Below are positions 11,832 to 23,719 of a stretch of 64,000 nt of DNA, in pieces. Position 1 is the stretch's first letter; each line of letters opens with the position of its first letter. The position numbers and the translations under genes are program-made. The notes beneath the pieces were generated by a model. That model searched no databases. It was not told the origin of the DNA and saw only the letters and a list, made by a program, of their open reading frames with translations. This DNA is from Carya illinoinensis (lineage: Eukaryota > Streptophyta > Magnoliopsida > Fagales > Juglandaceae): positions 37,710,001 through 37,774,000 of the forward strand of contig NC_056760.1 in assembly GCF_018687715.1 (NCBI RefSeq). Reading direction: 5' to 3'.

Positions 11832-12295
11832 TTTGTTTGGAGAGAGGAACTGGGATATTGGAGAGTGTCTGTGTCTGATAGACGGAGAGAGAGAGATGAG
11901 AGAGTGTATGATAGACGAGAGAATGAAACTAAAGAAAATAACGTTTTAGTCAAATCAGTTAACGGGTATTAACCGATTTATTTCAGATAATAATTGACAG
12001 ACTTCCGTCCCTCACCCGTTTTAATCGGTTCGGATCATTCGAAAATTTTGGTTCGGGTCGGGTCAGGTATGCGGTTTAAGTTTACAACCCTAACAAAGGT
12101 TGGCCTAAAAGGCCAAGGCAATTTAATAACTTAAATACAACTTCAAGTCTTCAACAAATTGTATATTTCTATATACAATACATTTATTTGTATAAATATA
12201 TAAAATTTATTTTTTATATACAGCGGAGCGGGAGGATGGGGGGATACTTTCATTTTAAGATTGACTTCAAGAGAATTATTAAACAATTAAAACTC

Positions 12296-12450
12296 CATTT
12301 AGATACTAAGAATATATTAGCATATTTGTGAATAGTAGTGAGTTAAGATATTTGAGTGAGATTTATGTAAGAGTATGAGTTCTATTGAGATGCGTTTGGA
12401 TATATGAAATAAGTTGAGATATATTTAACTTTTATGAGAGGTTGAAAAAG
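12296..12450. repeat. MITE-like 'gagatgag' family, copy 1
   Basis: Contains tgagttaagat, gagatgcgtttggatat, tgagatatatttaacttttatgagaggttgaaa. The same motif order recurs at 14371-14590, so this is an interspersed repeat rather than unique DNA. Ends not precisely defined. Confidence 0.45.
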
Positions 12451-12689
12451 TAATTGGTTCCATCAATGATTGATTTGTTCTTGTAATAATAAAATATTTA
12501 TTTCATTGATATGTTTTACTAATAAATAACAAATAGTATAAGGAAATTCCTCCAATGCATTTAAAATTAATGTTCCACATTTTTTGTATCCAAATTTATT
12601 TAATTTGAATTTTTTAAAAATATTAAGTATTATCAATTAACAAATGGCATCCACTATCATTTCACACTTATAAAAAGAAGTCATCTTAC

Positions 12690-12860
12690 TCATCATCCTA
12701 GATTCCCTACACCACACATCACATTTGATTTTTATTTTATTCTTACTAAACTAAAGGAATTATTTTATTCATCATCCATACAACATATATTTGATAAAGA
12801 AAAAAATAAAAAATAAAAAAAATTTTATGTGATGTGTGATATAGAAATGATGAGTAGAAT
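12690..12860. repeat. Fold-back AT-rich MITE
   Basis: ACTCATCATCCTAG...CACACATCACAT on the left is matched by ACTCATCATTTCTA...CACACATCACAT in the reverse complement on the right, around an AT-rich core. Confidence 0.5.
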
Positions 12861-13074
12861 TTTTCTATAAAAAAGACAAGCGAGTGGTCTTGTCCCTCTG
12901 TCATGCCCTAGTGAGGGGTCTTGCATAATTTACGAAATTTATAAAAAAAGTAAGTGAGGGGTCTCCCGGGGAGAGAGAGGGGTGTGAAGAGAATTGTTGA
13001 GTCCTTTCATCATACGTCCGCCATGCCTCAGTTATGAGTCTTGTCATTGAACAGTAATGAAACATTTTCAATAC

Positions 13075-13395
13075 TAAGGCATCGTTTATTTTTACAAATG
13101 AGATGAGATTAGTTGAGATAAAAAATTGAAAATTGAATAAAATATTGTTAGAATATATTTTTTAATATTATTTTTATTTTGAGATCTGAAAAAGTTGAAT
13201 TGTTTATTTTATTTTATATGAAAATTTGATAAAGTCATAATAATTAGATAAGATAAAAAGTTTTATAAAAATGAATGAGACAAGATCAATTGTCTCGGAA
13301 TAACTTGGGTGTGTTTGAATCTAGAGGTGTTTTCATCTATATGAAACTATTTAAATTTATCTCAGATATGCTCTACATCCAAACGCAGCCAGACA
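13075..13395. repeat. MITE-like 'gagatgag' family, copy 2
   Basis: Begins near ggcatcgtttatttttacaaatgagatgag and ends near tctacatccaaacgcagcc. It shares the TTTGGAT/ATCCAAA ends and the GAGATGAG motif with other copies in the window. Confidence 0.45.
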
Positions 13396-13419
13396 AGCAA
13401 GTTTTAAAATCATTTGCAA

Positions 13420-13421
<2 letters not shown>

Positions 13422-13460
<39 letters not shown>
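13422..13460. repeat. (CT)n microsatellite
   Basis: About 19 CT units followed by a T-rich tract. Confidence 0.95.
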
Positions 13461-13462
<2 letters not shown>

Positions 13463-14029
13463 CCTTTTCTTTTATTTTTTTAGGGCCTTCATTAAAATCC
13501 TAAATAAACAGATTACAATAACCGTTTGAATTTGAAGCATCAATCTATAAAAAATAGTTGCATCCAAAGTAGAGCAATTGCAAAATGTTCAATTGGGCCA
13601 TAAGCAATTTGTCTTCCATCTCTTATTAGCAGTACAATAAGCGCACAATCGATATTTACAAGGAAAACCATACAACAGGATGCCCCAAAACTGAACAAAA
13701 ATAAAATTAAAATGAGCAATTTCTATGAATAATTATTAAGTAAATGTAGCATTTACCTGAATATTTTAATGACAATATTTTATTATGTGATGAAAATATC
13801 ACATAATTTATATTTCAAAAATATCTACTAATTTTCCTACTTTTTTAAGAAAGTAACTTCTTAAATCTAAGGCTGTCGAGGGATATTTTAATGGTTTAGT
13901 AAATGAAATGCTAAGGTGAAAAGGATTAGTCTCCTAGCTCTCGCTGAGGAGGAAGTTTTGCTTTAGGCAAGAAGAGTCTCCTAGCTTATGCTGAGGAGAT
14001 AGAATTTTAATATTAACAAATTTTTTTAG

Positions 14030-14965
14030 AAAAGTGGCGGTGGTTGACATTGTTGAGAAAATCTTTGAGAAATGTGGTAATCTCAAACTAACGGAGGTAG
14101 AACAATCTGAAGTGAGCGTGATTCAGTCACACAAGAAAGTGAATCATAGATGTGGGAAGGTTTGTTTGGTGGGACTTGTGGTATCGAACAAATTAATAAA
14201 CAGAGAAGCCTTAAAAAACACAATGATGAGTATTTGGAAGCCAGAGGGTTGAGTGCAATTCCAAGATGTGGGGACCAAGCTTTTCCTTATTGAATTACAG
14301 GTGAAACAAGATTTACATACGACGGAAAAGGGTAGGCCATGGCTGCTTGATTGTAACCTTTTCTACATGACTATGTTTGGATGTTGAGATGATCTCAAAT
14401 GATTTGAGTTGATTTATGAATAGTAATATTTTGTGGATCTCATTAAGATGTGTTTGAATATAAATAGGTTGAGATGTGTTTAAATGTATAAAATAGATTG
14501 AGATGAGTTTAACTTTTTTATGAGAAGTTGAAAAGGTAATGGTCACATTAATGATTGAGTTTATATGAGTTCAACAACCAAACGCAACTAAATCATTTGA
14601 TGGTTTTTTCTCCCCTAACAACATCATATTTATAAGGAATACTTATGGATTCAATTGCACAATATTCCTTTTGGAGGAATGACACTGGTTACTAGAGAAC
14701 ATATCGAAAAGATGATTGGAGAGGTAGAGAAAGTTGATGTAGATAAAGAAGGGATAGGATGGGGGCCTTATCATAGAGTCAAAGTTGGCATTGATATTAC
14801 AAAAGTGTTGATGAGTGGTATTCTACTCAACTTTCAAGGTAACAGAGTATGGATTTCCATTAAGTATGAAAGACTTAAATTTTTTGTTTTAGATGTAGCC
14901 TAATCAAACATGGAGTTAATGGTTGTCTTAAAGGTTCCAATTCTAGATCCATTCATTCTGGCGAC
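14030..14965 (+). pseudogene. LINE ORF1 (nucleic-acid-binding protein) relic
   Basis: Segments MSIWKPEG and GRPWLLDCNLF (14034-14370) and, beyond the MITE, LHNIPFGGM and KVGIDITKVL (14655-14900) match the DUF4283-type region of plant LINE ORF1. A frame-shifted CSLIKHGVNGC near 14895-14930 is the CCHC-type knuckle that follows in this family. Broken by stops, a frameshift and the MITE. Confidence 0.65.
14371..14590. repeat. MITE-like 'gagatgag' family, copy 3, inserted in LINE ORF1
   Basis: Interrupts the ORF1 coding sequence between the residues LLDCNLFYM and the downstream ORF1 block. Ends are tgtttggatgttgagatgat and caaccaaacgca, with acta on both sides as a possible short target duplication. 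Confidence 0.6.
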
Positions 14966-15755
14966 AATTCTCAATATAATGTATAGCTCCAAGCTTCTAG
15001 TTCAAAACCTCTGCTACATCTAATTCAGGAAGGGAAAGTAAGAAGGTTGAGCTTTGGTTCAAAATTCAAAAATCAATAGGTAGAGACAATGACATGGAAA
15101 ATAATCAATCTTTTTTTTAGAAATAAATCAAATGCTGCAAATGAGAGGGATGAAAATTAGGAAATTCCCATAACAGGAGCTAAAACTTAGGAAGATCCCA
15201 AAATTGAAGAGAAAGAGCAATCACAATGTCAAAAACCTTTTTAGGAAGGTAATAATTTTACCGAGGACCTTATCAAGGATGCATCAGATCCTTTTTTATA
15301 TAAAGATGATTCCATTAATGATACCTATATGGTCAATGATCTCAATTCCTTAATCAAGTTGACCATCAGAGAACCAATTCATAATGCAAAGGATCCTACT
15401 ATAGATGATATTTCTAAGTGACGTAATATTATGTCATTAGCTTCCAAGGTAAACTTATGGGGCACCAAGTCAGTTCAATGTGAAAGAATAGCATGTGAGG
15501 ACAATGAATGGTAGCTAATTCTTCTAACCAATGACTAAGTGGAAAAGAAGGGCCAAGAAAAAAAGAGAAACTGAGAACTCTAATGATACCGTTGTGAACA
15601 AGATTAGAGAAACTATGTTGTCACCTACACGTTATACAAACCTAGATGATTTTCTAGCACAACTTATGAGGGTCCTTCAACTAAGAGAGAGAGAGGAATT
15701 GTTTTTCTTCTAAGGAGGAACATGAAAGAATAATGGCAGAGGCTAGTCACCAGTC

Positions 15756-18700
15756 ATGCTAGCACCAATGAACCTACTTAGTTGGAATTGTCGAGGGCTT
15801 TGAATCCCTTGGACAGTTAGAGTTCTGAGTCCCTTAACAAAGGGAAAGTCTCCCAACTGGGTTTTCCTCATGTAAACCAATGTAATAAGATGAGAATGGA
15901 GGAAGTGAGGTTTGAGTTGAAATTTAATTATTATTTTGCAATAGACAGTTGGGGAAGTAGTGGTGGACTTGGCCTTTTGTGGAATAATATGATGGATGTT
16001 TAGTTAATCAACTACTCTAGATGGCATATTAGTGTTTCTATTATAGAAAAATCTAATGGGCTCTCTTGGTTGTTTACTAGTTTCTATGGCCACCCAGAGA
16101 CATCAAAGAGGGATATGAGCTAAAATCTGCTAAAGCATATTAAACTTGAGAACCCTTCCCTTTGGATCTGTTTAGGAGAGTTTAATGAGATTACTTGTCA
16201 ATCCGAGAAAGTTGGAGTTGCCTGAAGACCTTACAAATAGATTGAAGCTTTTCAAGAGGTACTAAAGTTTTGTTCCCTTAGTGAAATTCATATCAAGGTT
16301 ATGAAGCTCACCTGGGCTAAAGAAAAGGCATGAACTTTATAAAGGAAAAGCTTGATAGAGCTATTGCTAATCCAAAATGGTATCAACTCTTTTCAACTTC
16401 CTATATCTTGTTTTACTTGCTCTAAAGTCTGATCACTATCCCTTTCTAGTTATGATTGACTGAAACAATAATAGCAAAAAGCGGAAGAGTTATGTGTTCA
16501 ATATGAAGCCTCTTGGGCTCTAAAGGAGGAATGCTTGAATATCATTAAAGAAGCCTAGCATAAAGATCACAAAGGTGATGGAGAAAACTTAGTTATGAGA
16601 GGAAAGCTTAAAAATTGTAAAGAGGCACTAAAAAACTGGAACCACTCTAATATCAGGAAGGCACCAAGTAAATAAAGAGAAAGATTTGAGAGATTATCAT
16701 GCTTGCAAGCAGCTTGAAAAGGAGATCATCTCAGTACAATAAAAAATATGCAGGATGAAGTGGAAAGCATTTTAGAAGAAGAGAAACTTAAATGGAATCA
16801 GCGAGCTAAGAAAATTGATTGGCACATAGAGATAGAAATAAAAAATTCGATCACATGCATGCAAACTAGAGGAGGCAAGCAAACCAAATATACCAAATCA
16901 TGGATGAACAAGGAGTTCTAACCTCGGATCAAACTAGAATAGGTGACATCTTCAATGCTTACTTTGATGAAGTATCTCACTCTTCTAATCCCTCTAATTT
17001 GGAAAATTGTCTCTCAAATATGGAAGTCCGAGTTACTAATGAAATGAATGCACAACTTCTAACTGATTTCTCTTAGTTTAAAGTGTGAGAAGCTAATCCT
17101 ACTCATTTCTATCAAACCAACTGGGATTTTGTTGGCCAAGATGTGTGTAGATTTGTGTTGAACTTTCTCAAGCAGAGAGGTACTCTCAAAAGTGTCAATG
17201 ACACTTTCATTATCCTTATCCCAAAGATCAAATAGCCAAATAGAGTTTCAAATTTTAGACCAATCAGCTGATGCAGTGTTCTTTTACAAGATTATAGCTA
17301 AAGTTCTTACTAATAGATTGAAGAAGGTGCTACCAATGATTATATCTCCTAATCATGGTGCATTTATTCCAGGTAAACTAATCACCGATAATATACTTGT
17401 TGCTTATGAAACTCTTCATACGTTGAACACAAAAAAGAAAGGTCGGGCTAGCTATATGGCTCTCAAATTTGACATGAGCAAGGCTTACAATTGAGTGGAA
17501 AAGAAATTTCTTGACTAAGTTATGAACAAAATGGGGTTTGATCAAAGGTGGACAAATATTATAATGGAGTTTATCTCATTGGTCTCATACTCTATACTGA
17601 TCAATGGTGAACCAGAGGCACCATTCAATCCACCAAGGGGCCTAAGATCCTCTTTCACCATATCTTTTCATCATGTGTGCTGAGGCCTTAACATCCATTT
17701 TGAATCAAGCTAAGGCAAATAACAGTATATCAGGAGTACCCATTGGGAAGAATCCAGTAAGCATTAATCACATTTTCTTTGCAGATGATAGCCTTTTATT
17801 TTGCAAAGCAAGCTCATTGGAGTGGAGTGGAGTAGAGTGATTCTTATTCTGGAACTTTATGCAACAACCTCAAATCAAATGCTAAACAAAAAGAAGACCT
17901 CAATTTTTTTCAACAAGAATGCTCCTCCAAAGATACAAAGCACAATAATGGAAATTGCAAGGGTGAGATAGGGCTAAAAATCAACGATGTTGGTGCGGTT
18001 TCGGTCCAAAACCAACGTCGTACTGATGAGTTTTTTAGAGGCTTAGAACCGATTGAATCGGCCAATTTGAGGGGAGAAAACCAACAGCTTCAGTCTCAGT
18101 GTGAATCGGGGCATACCGTCGATGTCTCTGTGAAGGAGGAGGGGAGCAGCAGATTATGCCATCGGTGGGAAGAAGCAAGCTTGTAGAGAAAAAAACTATA
18201 TGGAAGAAGAAGATGTGGGATTATTAATCCCATGTGAAAACGTCGTTTCATCTTTTTTTTTTTTTAATTATAAAACTCATAACTAAAAAGAAAATGTTTC
18301 ACTTACTTAAGTGAAACAACGTCGTTTTATATCCAAATAATATAGTATATATAATCGACTGCTTCGGGAGTTTGGGTTTGGTTCAAACTGAAACTGAACC
18401 AGTCAGCAATGGTTTCCTTATTTTTATACCTCTGGTCGATTGGTTCTCTTCCGATTTCGACCGGTTCCAAACTCTAGCGATTTGTCTACATCAACGATAG
18501 TCGGTCCCATCAGTTTCTAAACAACACTAGGGTGAGATCAACCCAGAAGTACCTGGGATTACTAGCTGTAGTTGGAAGATCTAAATGTGCTACTATCCAA
18601 TCCCTCATTGATAAAACATAGGCTCAAATTTCTAACTAGAAAACCAGATTTCTGTCTACAGTACGTAAAGAGGTTCTATTAAAAGCTCATGTTCTTCAAG

Positions 18701-20390
18701 CTATTCTAACCTACACCATGGACATCTTCTTGTTACCTTCATCTATCACTCAGAAACTAAACAAGATTATGAAAAAATTATGGTGGGGACATAATAATGA
18801 ACATTCTAAAACCCAATGGATTAAATGACATTATATGGGTTTAGCTTAGGAAACTGGAGGTCTGGACTTTAAAGATTTTAAGAGTTTCAATCTTACTATA
18901 TTGGCCAAACAAAGTTGGAGGATGCTACAACACTTTGAATCATTGCTTGCAAAAACTTTCAAATGGAAGTACTTCCCTCATAAGGATTTTTTGGAGGCCA
19001 CCTTGGGAAGGAGACCTTCCTTTGTATGCAGAAGTATGATTGCAAGCCAACAATTGCTAAAGGAAGGTTTGATTTGGAGGATAGGTGATGATAGGAAAAT
19101 TCAATTTTGGAAGGACAAATGGATCCCAAGACAACACTCCCTTAGGGTACTATCACCTATTGTTCAAATAGAGAAGGATGCTAAGGTAGCTGGCCTAATC
19201 GATTATGATCTAATGGGATGGAAGGTGGATATGTTGAACAACCTATTTTCTCCTCAAGATGTTGACTTGATTAAGAGCATCCCAATAAGCATTGGAGAAA
19301 GAGAGGATAAATTGGTGTGGCACTACAAAGGATGGGATCTTTTTCGTTAGGAATGCCTATCATCTCCATAGGGAGATTGTCAATAGAAACAATGCGGGCA
19401 CCTCTAAGGGTAGAAGAAAGGATGGTGTTTGGAGGTCAATTTGGAAGCTTCATGTCTCTAATGCTATTAAGATGTTCCTTTGGAAAGCTTGTCAAGATGC
19501 ACTCCCCAACCTATCCAATCTGTTGAAAAGGAAAATAGTAGAGAATGACGTGCCCTATTTGTCATAACTCTTCTGAATCAGTAGGCCATGTTTTAATGGA
19601 GTCGTGATGCCTCAAGAGATGTTTGGTGCCAAGGATACAGAATGATTAAAAAAATGTCCATTCACATCAACTCTTTCATGGATATTTGGAGTAGGCTCTA
19701 CAGTACTCTATAACAAGAACTTGAGGAAACTGCAATAATAGGCTAACAGCAAGGTTGATTTAGACTAGGTGAAATGAAGTTGTACATGGTAAAGGATTCC
19801 AACACCCTAACTCTATTATCAATAAAGCAAGAGAAGAGTTGCAGACTTGTGAAAATATCTCAATGCACCACAAAATCCTGAAGAGTAATTCTGGTCAAAC
19901 TCAATACAAGTGGTATAAACCTTCTGATCACTTTTACAAGACTAACTGGGATGCATATATTGAATCGGGATAAGGAACAATTGGTATTGGTGTTATCATA
20001 AGGGATGGAGAAAACCAAGTAATAGGTACTCTTCGAGCAAACAGAACTCTAATTGCAAAAGTTCGAGTTGCAGACTCTTATGCAGTGATGGTTGCAGATG
20101 GGTATTCAATCACTCATGTTGGAAGGTGATGCCCTCCGGGTGGTGAACAACTTACCCAAGGAGAATTCAGATTGGAGCCACACAAGTTGGTTAATTGAGG
20201 ACACAAAAACACTGCTCAATTCTTTTGCCTCTTTGGTTAGTTATCCATACAAGAAAAGAGGCTAATCAAGCTGCTCATACTCTTGCTTGAGAAGCTTTAT
20301 CTCTCAGGAGGATATTATAGGAATGCAAGACATTCCCTCATGTATTAAGTCTATTGTTTCTCTTGAGATGCTGTAAGAATTATTGAGCAA
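15756..20390 (+). pseudogene. LINE ORF2 polyprotein relic (EN-RT-RNase H)
   Basis: A plausible start ATG at 15756 opens MNLLSWNCRGL, the N-terminus of the AP-type endonuclease, followed at once by a TGA. The reverse transcriptase is seen as HGAFIPGKLITDNILVAYE and ALKFDMSKAYN (17340-17490), with the polymerase box FFADD near 17780. The piece at 18901-19350 (AKQSWRMLQHF..., WRIGDDRKIQFWKDKWI) and 19310-19565 are the thumb/zf-RVT region. The RNase H end includes YKTNWDAYIESG and GVIIRDGENQV (about 19930-20020). The hAT-MITE at 17969-18529 splits RT coding sequence; codons flanking it rejoin in frame once it is discounted. Not functional. Confidence 0.75.
17969..18529. mobile_element. hAT-type MITE inserted in LINE RT region
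   Basis: 561 bp starting TAGGGCTAAAAATC and ending (reverse complement) TAGTGTTGTTTAGAAAC. Perfect 8-bp direct repeats gggtgaga lie at 17961-17968 and 18530-18537. No coding capacity. GC-richer interior includes AACGTCGTTT motifs (near 18240 and 18310) and CCGGTT-type subterminal motifs. Confidence 0.8.
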
Positions 20391-20436
20391 TAAAACATCC
20401 TTTTATCAAAATAAATAAATAAATCTAAGGGTGTCG

Positions 20437-20862
20437 TGTACGATAATACCATATAAAGAGTCTTCTAGTGAGGAAATCCCTCGCTTGAAGATAACCTGAG
20501 TCATTTCTGTACATATATGGGGCCACAGGGAACAAATATAACAAGCTGAAACAAGAATTACCAAAAGAAATTAAGAATTTGGTATCGTATGCATGCAAAG
20601 TAAAAGGTCAGCATGCACTAGTGTTTTTCTTGTTCTGTTTCTCCTTTCTTTCTTCTACTTAACAGACGCCTTTTCTCCTACTCTTGAATTCTAGTTTGTA
20701 GTTTGTACAATGAACATAACAATGTCAAAACAGACAGCAGGCTGCTGACCAAAAACAAAAAAAAGCAGCAGAATAATACAGGAAGTATCACTAAAACAAA
20801 AATTAAAGAATAATTCAACCCAACTCAATGAATTGAATCGCGTTGGACTCTATCATCTTTTA
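20437..20862 (-). other. 3' flank / probable 3' UTR of PHD-GNAT gene
   Basis: No frame or repeat seen. It follows the stop codon of the PHD-GNAT gene, so part of it should be its 3' UTR; the poly(A) site is not evident. Confidence 0.4.
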
Positions 20863-23680
20863 CTATCCTACTCGCTGCACCGCCTTCTCTAGCATTGCTG
20901 TTCCCTTGAAAATTGTCAGCGGGACCTGCCTCATATACTTGGACAACTGGCCAGCAAAATGTAATTAACCATTAGTAATTGTTTTAGCATTCAACATCAA
21001 GATGGAACACAATGTACATTACCATTCTTAACTCTAATTATTTAATGATTAGACTCCTTGACCATTATAGTAATAAATTATTTCCATCTCGATGTTTTAA
21101 CAAATAAATAATAGGCATAGGCAAATGAGCTTGACAGAGACCCACTCATGCCTACAGATCATCCAATAAAGGAACTTAGACCTGGCCACATCCAGCAAGT
21201 GTTTTAACAAGATACAATGCAAAAATCATCGCCTTGAATGTGTATGTTGTTTTACTATGTGCAGTTCACTGTCTTCTGAGTGTTCTTTAACCTGCTCGGA
21301 TGACTGTTTCTTTCTTTTTTTCTTTTTCTTTAATCAGATGACTAAGAACTTAACACAAATTTATCAAAGAAAAAAGATCGGGAAAAAATAAATGTTCCAT
21401 CCCTGTGAGTTCAGTGTCAAAAAGTGCACTTACTCTCTCCTCACTCATCTTTTCGAAGCCTAATTTCTTTGTCCAGATTGACTCAGCTTCCTCAGCCGCA
21501 GGGAGCACCAGGTTTTGGACGTCCATGGAAGCTAGAAACCCCTCTATGCATGAAAATAATGCTTGGAAATAACCCTAGAAATGAAAACATTACACAAGAA
21601 GTCATGATATTACCCTTAAAAAGCATTTACTGCCTAAAGAAGAGAGGGAAAAAGAGGGGTGTGGGGAAGCAAAATTAAAAGCCACACCAGAGCACATATT
21701 GATGGGACAACATGGAGTACTTACTTTTCCCTGATGTTCTCTACTGGTGGCCACTAGAGGAAGTTCAGCCACCTCCTGGCCAAAGATTCTGAGGAGACCG
21801 GCTGATACAACAACAGACCTGAACATATATTAAACCATTAAACAAATTATTAAAAAAATCACTAGCATATTATCCTACCAAGAAATCATTATACAGAAAC
21901 AGAAGCAACATTGTACCAAGAGAAACATACTTCACAATTAAAACTACACAATACATTCCTCCGAACTCTTGCCCAGATATATTTCTCCTGCAATTTAAAA
22001 CAAAAACCACGTTACTGGAAATTGGGAGAATAAATAAACATTCAAAATGAAATTCACAAGAACTTTATGGAGGCCCAAGAATGAAAATGTGCAAATAATC
22101 ATGATTGATGCACTTTCCCCCACTGCCTATCCATATATGTGCTAAATAAAATTACGTCAACACTTTTCAGTAGGAAATACGAGCACGAAAAGAAAACTTG
22201 ATTGCGCCAGGGAAAAACATGCAGGAACTTGAATTTCTTTAGTAGCATTAGCTAAAGTAGTCAAAATTTTGATATGACACTTCACCATGCATACAGAAGA
22301 AACAATGCTACACCAGCTTATCTGATGAATTTCTCCAAAGAAATGTAACACCATAACATATTGGATTGATATTTTAGAGAATTAAAAATAAAAAGAAACT
22401 TTGAAATTATTACTGCAAGCTTTTTTTATAAGATAGTTATTAATGCAACCTATCAGTAAGAGCAAAGATCCAACACCAGATTCTGAGGTTTATGTGGATG
22501 TTATTCAGAGTTTAGATTTGGCCAGATACTCATACAGTAGCAACCATATAGAAGTGTATAAATGCAATGTTAAAGAGAATAAAAAGAGCACGCAATATAA
22601 TTGTGTTCCTGAAATGTCTGTCTCATATTCTGTTGAAAAATATATTTTCTAGTACAAGAACCAAATGCTCATACTACATACCATGTGGTCACAAATTTAC
22701 AACAAATCTAGACATTTTTTTTATAGGTAACAAATCTAGACATTTGAACATGCCAATTATTGCAACATATTTATGGCAAGTGACAAAATGCAAGACATAC
22801 AAAAGAGGACATCAGAGAAAGACTAAAGAAAACTTTTTTTGAGAAAAAGACTAAAGAAAACTAAGAGAACAGTTTAATGAGCACACGTCAGAGATAGCTT
22901 ACCCATAGACCATAACAGGAATTAGATCACGGCCCGATGTTGCAACAATAGGATCAAAACACTCCTGCCAAAAAGGCAGGACACATAGTTAAAACAAGGT
23001 AACACCTAATAATTACAACAAAGTTAGCAGAGTCAATTTCTTCAGATATAAATGCAATTATAAGATTATAGGGGGAAAAACAACCAAAAGAATTTTCATG
23101 ACAAGCGATTCTCAATACAGATAATCAACAATAAGCATAAACAATGTATGAATTCACCACTTTTTATAAGTTGAAGGCTCCTTCCAACTAGTTTGAACAA
23201 GGCAATATATTGTATTAGGAAAAAAACAAGGAGGACCCAAAAAGGTTTAAAAACTCACTCGAAAGATTGAAGTAGCCCTTGAAAGATAGGGTAGATGCTC
23301 TGGATAGCGACTTTTTCCACTCATAATTTGCCAGTGAACATCAGCAGCTCCATCAATAAATAATCCTTTCTCTACATGCTTCTTGATTATTGTATTAGAC
23401 AATGAAGCAGGAATCACCCCTGCTCCACGGATAACTGAATTTTGTAGAACTACATGGATCTTATTGCAGTTATCACAGCAGAACCATTTATCCTTGGGAA
23501 GTTCCTGAGATTCAATCAGGGAAATAAATAAGTGCCATTAAAAGTGTCATAAGAATTAACAATTACAAGGTAGAAAGATTTACTTTTAAATCGCATAGCC
23601 CGTTGTCCCGCAAACATCCAACGTGGAACTCCCTCTCACACTACACAAAGCTAAACTAAGGTTAAAATAATTTCTTCAGG

Positions 23681-23719
<39 letters not shown>

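Larger units (their letters stand above)
11146..12092 (-). mobile_element. Non-autonomous hAT-type element carrying a host gene fragment
   Basis: The element starts TAGGCCTATTCACCC and ends (reverse complement) TAGGGTTGTAAAC. It is flanked by perfect 8-bp direct repeats acaaaggt at 11138-11145 and 12093-12100, the hAT signature. CCCGACCCGA motifs occur in inverted orientation near both ends. The 947-bp interior holds no transposase. It holds a fragment of a TolB/DPP6-like gene (11325-11545) and a (GA)n tract. The strand given is that of the captured fragment. Confidence 0.75.
11014..12121. mobile_element. Palindromic MITE, split by a later hAT insertion
   Basis: The left arm TGCCTTAACCTTTTAGGCC (11014) pairs with TGCCTTGGCCTTTTAGGCC read in reverse complement from 12121. 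Between 11020 and 11137 a second inverted repeat is visible (AGTTATACTCGAG... against AGTTATACTTAAG...), so the whole unit folds back on itself. Removing 11146-12092 and one copy of the 8-bp duplication restores a continuous palindromic unit of about 150 bp. Its own target duplication is unclear; TTA trinucleotides lie near both ends. Confidence 0.6.
13879..20420 (+). mobile_element. Degenerate full-length LINE (non-LTR retrotransposon)
   Basis: Flanking direct repeats aaatctaaggctgtcg (13863-13878) and aaatctaagggtgtcg (20421-20436) match at 15 of 16 bases: a target-site duplication. The 3' end is an (ATAA)n-type tail (aaataaataaat). Inside, in order on the plus strand, are an ORF1 relic, then ORF2 with endonuclease, reverse transcriptase (FFADDSLLF near 17780), zinc-binding (zf-RVT) and RNase H (near 19930-20380) segments. 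Many stops and frame changes show an old copy. Two later insertions (14371-14590, 17969-18529) interrupt it; without them the element is about 5.8 kb. Confidence 0.85.
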
